DNA of 64,000 nucleotides from Devosia sp. Leaf420 (GTDB lineage Bacteria; Pseudomonadota; Alphaproteobacteria; Rhizobiales; Devosiaceae). The number at the start of each line of letters is the position of its first letter. Positions within the stretch are counted from its first letter, which is position 1. The stretch is taken from assembly GCF_001425445.1 (NCBI RefSeq), contig NZ_LMQU01000011.1, forward strand, positions 124,326-188,325. Reading direction: 5' to 3'. The notes beneath the pieces were generated by a model. The model searched no databases and was not told where the DNA came from. It was given only the letters and a program-made list of their open reading frames with translations. The position numbers and the translations under genes were made by a program. This document shows positions 60,887 to 64,000 of this stretch, piece after piece.

Positions 60887-62413
60887 ATGGTCAAGCTCTC
60901 CCGAGCTCTCTTCGCCGGCGTTTCGACGCTCGCTCTCACTGTCCCCGTACTCGCGCAGACTGCAGTGCCGCAGGCCAATGACAGCTACTTCCTCGCTGCC
61001 CAGGAACAGCTCGCCGCCAAGGAAGCGGTCCAGCCCAATACCGGCAGGGCCAAAAACGTCATCGTCTTCATCGTCGATGGCCTCTCGGTCCCAACCATCA
61101 CCGCTGCCCGCATCCATGAAGGCCAGCTCGCCGGCGTCGATGGCGAAAGCCACTCCCTCGCCTTTGAGACGCTGCTGCCGCACACAGCGCTCGTCAAGAC
61201 CTACACCCATGACAGCCAGGTCGCCGATTCCGCGCCGACCGCGACGGCCATCACCTCGGGCGTAAAGTCGCTCAATGGCACCATCGGCGTCGATCAGACT
61301 GCCGTGCTCGAGGATTGCTCGACCCAGGCCGGCGCCACCACCATGTCGATCTTCGAGCAGGCTGAAGAAGCCGGGCTTTCGACCGGCATCATCTCGACCG
61401 CCCGCATCACCCACGCGACCCCGGCCGCTGCCTATGCGCACACGGTTGGCCGTGATTGGGAAGCCGACAAGAACCTGCCTGAAGATGCCGTCGGCAAGTG
61501 CGCCGATATCGCCTCTCAGCTCGTCGATTCCAACTTCGGCGACGGCTTTGACGTCGTGTTCGGTGGTGGCCGTTCCAACTTCATGCTGAGCACCCAGAAG
61601 GACCCGGAAGACGAGACCAAGACCGGCGCCCGCATCGAACGCGACCTCATCGCCGAATGGCAGGAAAAGTACACCGACGGCACTTATATCTGGAACAAGG
61701 ACGGCTTTGACGGCCTGACCCCGGAAACCACCAAGGTTCTCGGCCTCTTCAACGGCTCGCACATGCAGTATGAAGCCGATCGCGAAACCGATGCCGGCGG
61801 CGAACCCTCGATTGCCGAAATGACCGTCAAGGCCATCGATATCCTTGAAAAGAACGAAGACGGCTTCGTGCTGATGGTTGAAGGCGGCCGCGTCGACCAC
61901 GCTCACCACGCTGGCAATGCCGCTCGCGCCCTCACCGATGCCATCGCCGTTTCGGAAGCCGTCCAGGCTGCTTTCGACGCCGTGAACCCGGAAGAGACCC
62001 TGATCCTCCTCACCGCTGACCACAGCCACGTGTTCTCGATCGCCGGCTACCCGACCCGCAACAACCCGATCCTCGGCATTGCCGGTACGGGAGATGATGG
62101 CCTGCCCTACACCACGCTCGGCTACATGAACGGCCCGGGCGCCAAGACCCTCGAAGAAGGTGCCGATGTTTCGACCATGTCGGGTGAAGACGTTCGTTCT
62201 GCCCTGCAGCGCGCCGACCTCACCGAAGTCGACACGACCGACATCGACTTCCTGCAGCAAGCGCTGATCCCGATGGGTTCGGAAAGCCACGCCGGCGACG
62301 ACGTCGCCGTCTTCGCCCAGGGTCCGCAGGCATATCTCTTCGACGGCGTCATCGAACAGAACCTGATCTACCACGTCATGGCCAAGGCCATCGGCCTCAA
62401 CGCCGCCAAGTAA
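60887..62413 (+). CDS. Exported alkaline phosphatase (PhoA family)
   Basis: This 508-residue protein has a signal peptide (KLSRALFAGVSTLALTVPVLAQ) and the metal-dependent alkaline phosphatase fold. Key residues are D64 in FIVDG, S115 as probable nucleophile in ADSAPTATAITSG, E/D/H ligands in VEGGRVDHAHHAGNA, and TADHSH. It removes phosphate from organic monoesters in the periplasm. It sits near a phytase-like gene, so the region forms a phosphate-scavenging pair. The ATG at 60887 is preferred to GTG at 60878. Two hairpin arms follow as terminator. Confidence 0.93.
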   Translation: MVKLSRALFAGVSTLALTVPVLAQTAVPQANDSYFLAAQEQLAAKEAVQPNTGRAKNVIVFIVDGLSVPTITAARIHEGQLAGVDGESHSLAFETLLPHTALVKTYTHDSQVADSAPTATAITSGVKSLNGTIGVDQTAVLEDCSTQAGATTMSIFEQAEEAGLSTGIISTARITHATPAAAYAHTVGRDWEADKNLPEDAVGKCADIASQLVDSNFGDGFDVVFGGGRSNFMLSTQKDPEDETKTGARIERDLIAEWQEKYTDGTYIWNKDGFDGLTPETTKVLGLFNGSHMQYEADRETDAGGEPSIAEMTVKAIDILEKNEDGFVLMVEGGRVDHAHHAGNAARALTDAIAVSEAVQAAFDAVNPEETLILLTADHSHVFSIAGYPTRNNPILGIAGTGDDGLPYTTLGYMNGPGAKTLEEGADVSTMSGEDVRSALQRADLTEVDTTDIDFLQQALIPMGSESHAGDDVAVFAQGPQAYLFDGVIEQNLIYHVMAKAIGLNAAK

Positions 62414-62426
62414 CTTAGCACCCGGC

Positions 62427-62458
62427 GGTGGTCGCTGGTTCACCAGCGGCCACCTTTT
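62427..62458 (+). terminator. Intrinsic terminator of the alkaline phosphatase gene
   Basis: GGTGGTCGCTGG (62427-62438) pairs with CCAGCGGCCACC (62443-62454) with one G-T pair, followed by TTTT. Confidence 0.85.
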
Positions 62459-62475
62459 CATTCCGAATACAGACG

Positions 62476-62508
62476 GTCACCCCGGTGAAGGCCGGGGCCT
62501 ATCCTGAG
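62476..62508 (+). repeat. Short palindromic intergenic repeat
   Basis: A single copy of the GTCACCCCGG-N-CCGGGG-CCTGAG-type unit, with CCCCGG/CCGGGG arms. Similar short units are frequent between genes in alphaproteobacteria; only one copy is seen here. Confidence 0.55.
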
Positions 62509-62542
62509 ATTTCTCACTCTGCGACGCGGAAGGACAATTCCC

Positions 62543-62983
62543 ATGCACAGACGCTCCTTTCTTGGCCTCTCCGCCACGGCGGCGCTGGCTGGCACCTTCG
62601 GCGCAATCACACCCGCCTTCGCCGATCTGCCTTCCCTGCGCTTCCGCGATATGTATTCGCGCGGCAAGGATCTTTCGGATCAGGCCGTGGCGCTCCAAGG
62701 TCTGCGCATCGTCATGACCGGCTATATGGCGCCGCCCTTAAAACCCGAGATCAACTTCTTCGTTCTTACCAAGACGCCCATGGCCACCTGCCCCTTCTGC
62801 GATGACGCGACGGATTGGCCGAACGACATCGTCCTCTCCTATTTTGCGGGCGATATGAAGTTCACGCGGTTTTCCAACCTTATCCGCGTCGAGGGAACAT
62901 TTGACACGGGCATCGAGACCGATGGGCCGACGGGCTTTGTCAGCAAGGTTCGCCTGCTCGACACCAGCTACACCATTCTCTGA
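62543..62983 (+). CDS. Tat-exported protein linked to a MacB-type ABC transporter
   Basis: This 146-residue protein has a twin-arginine signal (HRRSFLGLSATAALAG) ending near residue 27. The mature part contains MTGYMAPPLKPEINFFVLTK and CPFCDDATDWPND, including a CxxC pair. It looks like the small DUF3299-type proteins that accompany MacB-like ABC exporters, but the match is loose. It begins 129 bp after the alkaline phosphatase stop; the ATPase starts 7 bp after it. Possible role: periplasmic partner of the transporter. Confidence 0.75.
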   Translation: MHRRSFLGLSATAALAGTFGAITPAFADLPSLRFRDMYSRGKDLSDQAVALQGLRIVMTGYMAPPLKPEINFFVLTKTPMATCPFCDDATDWPNDIVLSYFAGDMKFTRFSNLIRVEGTFDTGIETDGPTGFVSKVRLLDTSYTIL

Positions 62984-62990
62984 GTTGCCC

Positions 62991-63659
62991 ATGCCGGGAC
63001 TGCCCTTGGCCGTTTCCGGCCTACTCCTTGCCTTCGCTGGCGCCAATGTCATCGATTTGCCGAGCCTTGCAGTCGCGCCAGGCACGCTGACCGTGCTTTC
63101 GGGCGCCTCGGGCTCCGGCAAGTCGACCCTACTCTACTTGCTGTCCGGCCTGCTCCGGCCCGATGCCGGCACCATAGCATGGGCCGAAACCGATCTTGCC
63201 AAGCTCGGCGAAAGCCAACGCGATCGCTGGCGCCGGAAACAAGCGGGATTCATCTTCCAGAATTTTCATCTGATCGAAGAAATGAGCCCGCTCGACAATG
63301 TGCTGGTGCGGATATGGCTCGACGGTTTATCCGCCGCGTCAAAGAAAGAACGCGCGTTAGACTTGTTGCACCAGCTCGACGTGCCCACCGAGCGCGCAAG
63401 CGTTGCAAAACTCTCCCGGGGTCAGCAGCAGCGCGTCGCCATCGCCCGCGCCCTGATCGGCAACCCCAGCGTGATTTTTGCCGATGAACCGACGGCAAGT
63501 CTCGACGCAGTGGCAGGCGAAACCGTCGCTGCGGTGCTGCAGCGCCTTGCCCACGAAGAGCGGCGTACCGTCGTGGTGGCGACGCACGACCCGGCGATCA
63601 GGGCACTGGCCGATCAGATTATCATGCTCGATCACGGCAAAAGGGAAACGGCGTCATGA
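62991..63659 (+). CDS. MacB/LolD-type ABC transporter ATP-binding protein
   Basis: This 222-residue ATPase has Walker A GASGSGKST (about 38-46), Q-loop FIFQNFHLIEEMS, signature LSRGQQQRVAIARAL (LSRGQ instead of LSGGQ), Walker B VIFADEPTASLD and the switch His in VATHDPA. This subfamily uses FtsX-like permeases with large periplasmic domains. Its stop overlaps the permease ATG by four bases. The substrate is unknown. Confidence 0.9.
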   Translation: MPGLPLAVSGLLLAFAGANVIDLPSLAVAPGTLTVLSGASGSGKSTLLYLLSGLLRPDAGTIAWAETDLAKLGESQRDRWRRKQAGFIFQNFHLIEEMSPLDNVLVRIWLDGLSAASKKERALDLLHQLDVPTERASVAKLSRGQQQRVAIARALIGNPSVIFADEPTASLDAVAGETVAAVLQRLAHEERRTVVVATHDPAIRALADQIIMLDHGKRETAS

Positions 63660-64000
63660 ACCCATTTCCAATCGCCTGGGCCTCATTGCGGCGCAACAGC
63701 TTCACGGGCATCTTGTTCCTGATCATCGTGGCGTTGGCCGTAGCGCTTGGCATCGCCATTTCAGCGCAGGAACGTGCCCTGCGGGCTGGCAGTGCGCGCG
63801 CGGCGGATAAGTTCGATCTCATCGTGGCCGCGCCTGGGAGCCACAATGACGTGCTGTTTTCGACGGTCTACCTAGACCCTAGCGCGGTCGAACTGCTCGA
63901 TCCTGCCATTACGCGATTGCTCCTCGATGAGCCCGAAGCGGACTTTGTCGCTCCAATCGGTTTTGGCGATGCCATCGAGGGTGATCCAGTGGTCGGGACC
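63656..64000 (+). CDS. FtsX-like ABC transporter permease, N-terminal part (3' end outside window)
   Basis: The first 115 residues are visible. A short cytoplasmic N-terminus (NPFPIAWASLRRNSFTG) leads into one transmembrane helix (ILFLIIVALAVALGIAISAQ). The start of a periplasmic domain follows (FDLIVAAPGSHNDVLFSTVYL), as in MacB/YknZ-like permeases. It overlaps the ATPase gene by four bases. The frame is open to the window edge, so it is truncated by the boundary only. Confidence 0.88.
   Translation, partial: MNPFPIAWASLRRNSFTGILFLIIVALAVALGIAISAQERALRAGSARAADKFDLIVAAPGSHNDVLFSTVYLDPSAVELLDPAITRLLLDEPEADFVAPIGFGDAIEGDPVVGT

Noticed and set aside
60848..62461. 537-codon minus-strand frame over the alkaline phosphatase
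   Set aside because: It mirrors the codon bias of the phosphatase gene, which has complete catalytic motifs and a signal peptide.

Overview
The window comes from an alphaproteobacterium, most likely a member of the Hyphomicrobiales and quite possibly a Devosia-type organism. The evidence is the complete CtrA/ChpT cell-cycle pair, an EipA (DUF1134) envelope protein, alphaproteobacterial flagellar genes (FlhA, FliI, FliJ), a purA/serA/serC/rpoH neighbourhood, GANTC and TTAA-type sites in front of ctrA, EcfG-type promoters, and a high-GC base composition. No rRNA, tRNA, transposase, integrase or CRISPR array is visible. This looks like ordinary chromosome with several accessory transport islands.

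Layout. 0-7 kb: the 3' end of flhA, a LysE exporter bracketed by two DUF2934 proteins, a zinc metallopeptidase, a GNAT acetyltransferase, a candidate small RNA behind a perfect CtrA box, a PRC-barrel protein behind an EcfG-type promoter, then fliJ-fliI. 7-16.5 kb: ctrA with its long regulatory region, a secreted hydrolase, an ECF42-type sigma factor, a CheY-like receiver, chpT, a YHS protein, eipA, a coiled-coil protein, a DUF6476 protein, an RluD-type pseudouridine synthase and rpoH. 16.5-21.5 kb: thiamine module (thiamine pyrophosphokinase on the minus strand, diverging from a TPP riboswitch and thiBPQ). 21.5-30 kb: a proline-rich membrane protein, purA, a DMT exporter, an aldo/keto reductase and serC-serA. 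30-37 kb: a LacI-controlled sugar ABC operon containing a fructosidase-like hydrolase. 37-46.5 kb: a GH125 mannosidase, a broken FAD monooxygenase with a DCC protein, and a sulfonate-type ssuACB plus two flavin monooxygenases. 46.5-51 kb: an HWE kinase with a receiver, tandem ferritin-like proteins and a P-loop kinase. 51-59 kb: a peptide-type ABC transporter co-transcribed with a metallophosphoesterase, diverging from a HAD phosphatase and an RpiR regulator. 59-62.5 kb: a phytase-like esterase behind a three-unit Pho-box candidate, and a PhoA-family alkaline phosphatase. 62.5-64 kb: a Tat-exported protein followed by a MacB-type ATPase and permease, which runs off the end.

Three regulatory layers can be read from the DNA. 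CtrA/ChpT cell-cycle control is suggested by a perfect CtrA box before the candidate sRNA, a near-perfect box before eipA and half-sites before ctrA. The general stress response is suggested by GGAAC-N17-CGTT before the PRC-barrel gene and GGAAC-N16-CGTT before rpoH. Nutrient control is suggested by the TPP riboswitch, the LacI twin operator, an RpiR-type palindrome and the Pho boxes. The most interesting unexplained items are the CtrA-boxed small RNA (3.65-3.87 kb) and the phosphoesterase/HAD/ABC/RpiR divergon (51.1-59.0 kb). All functions are inferred by reading motifs and families; no database search was run.
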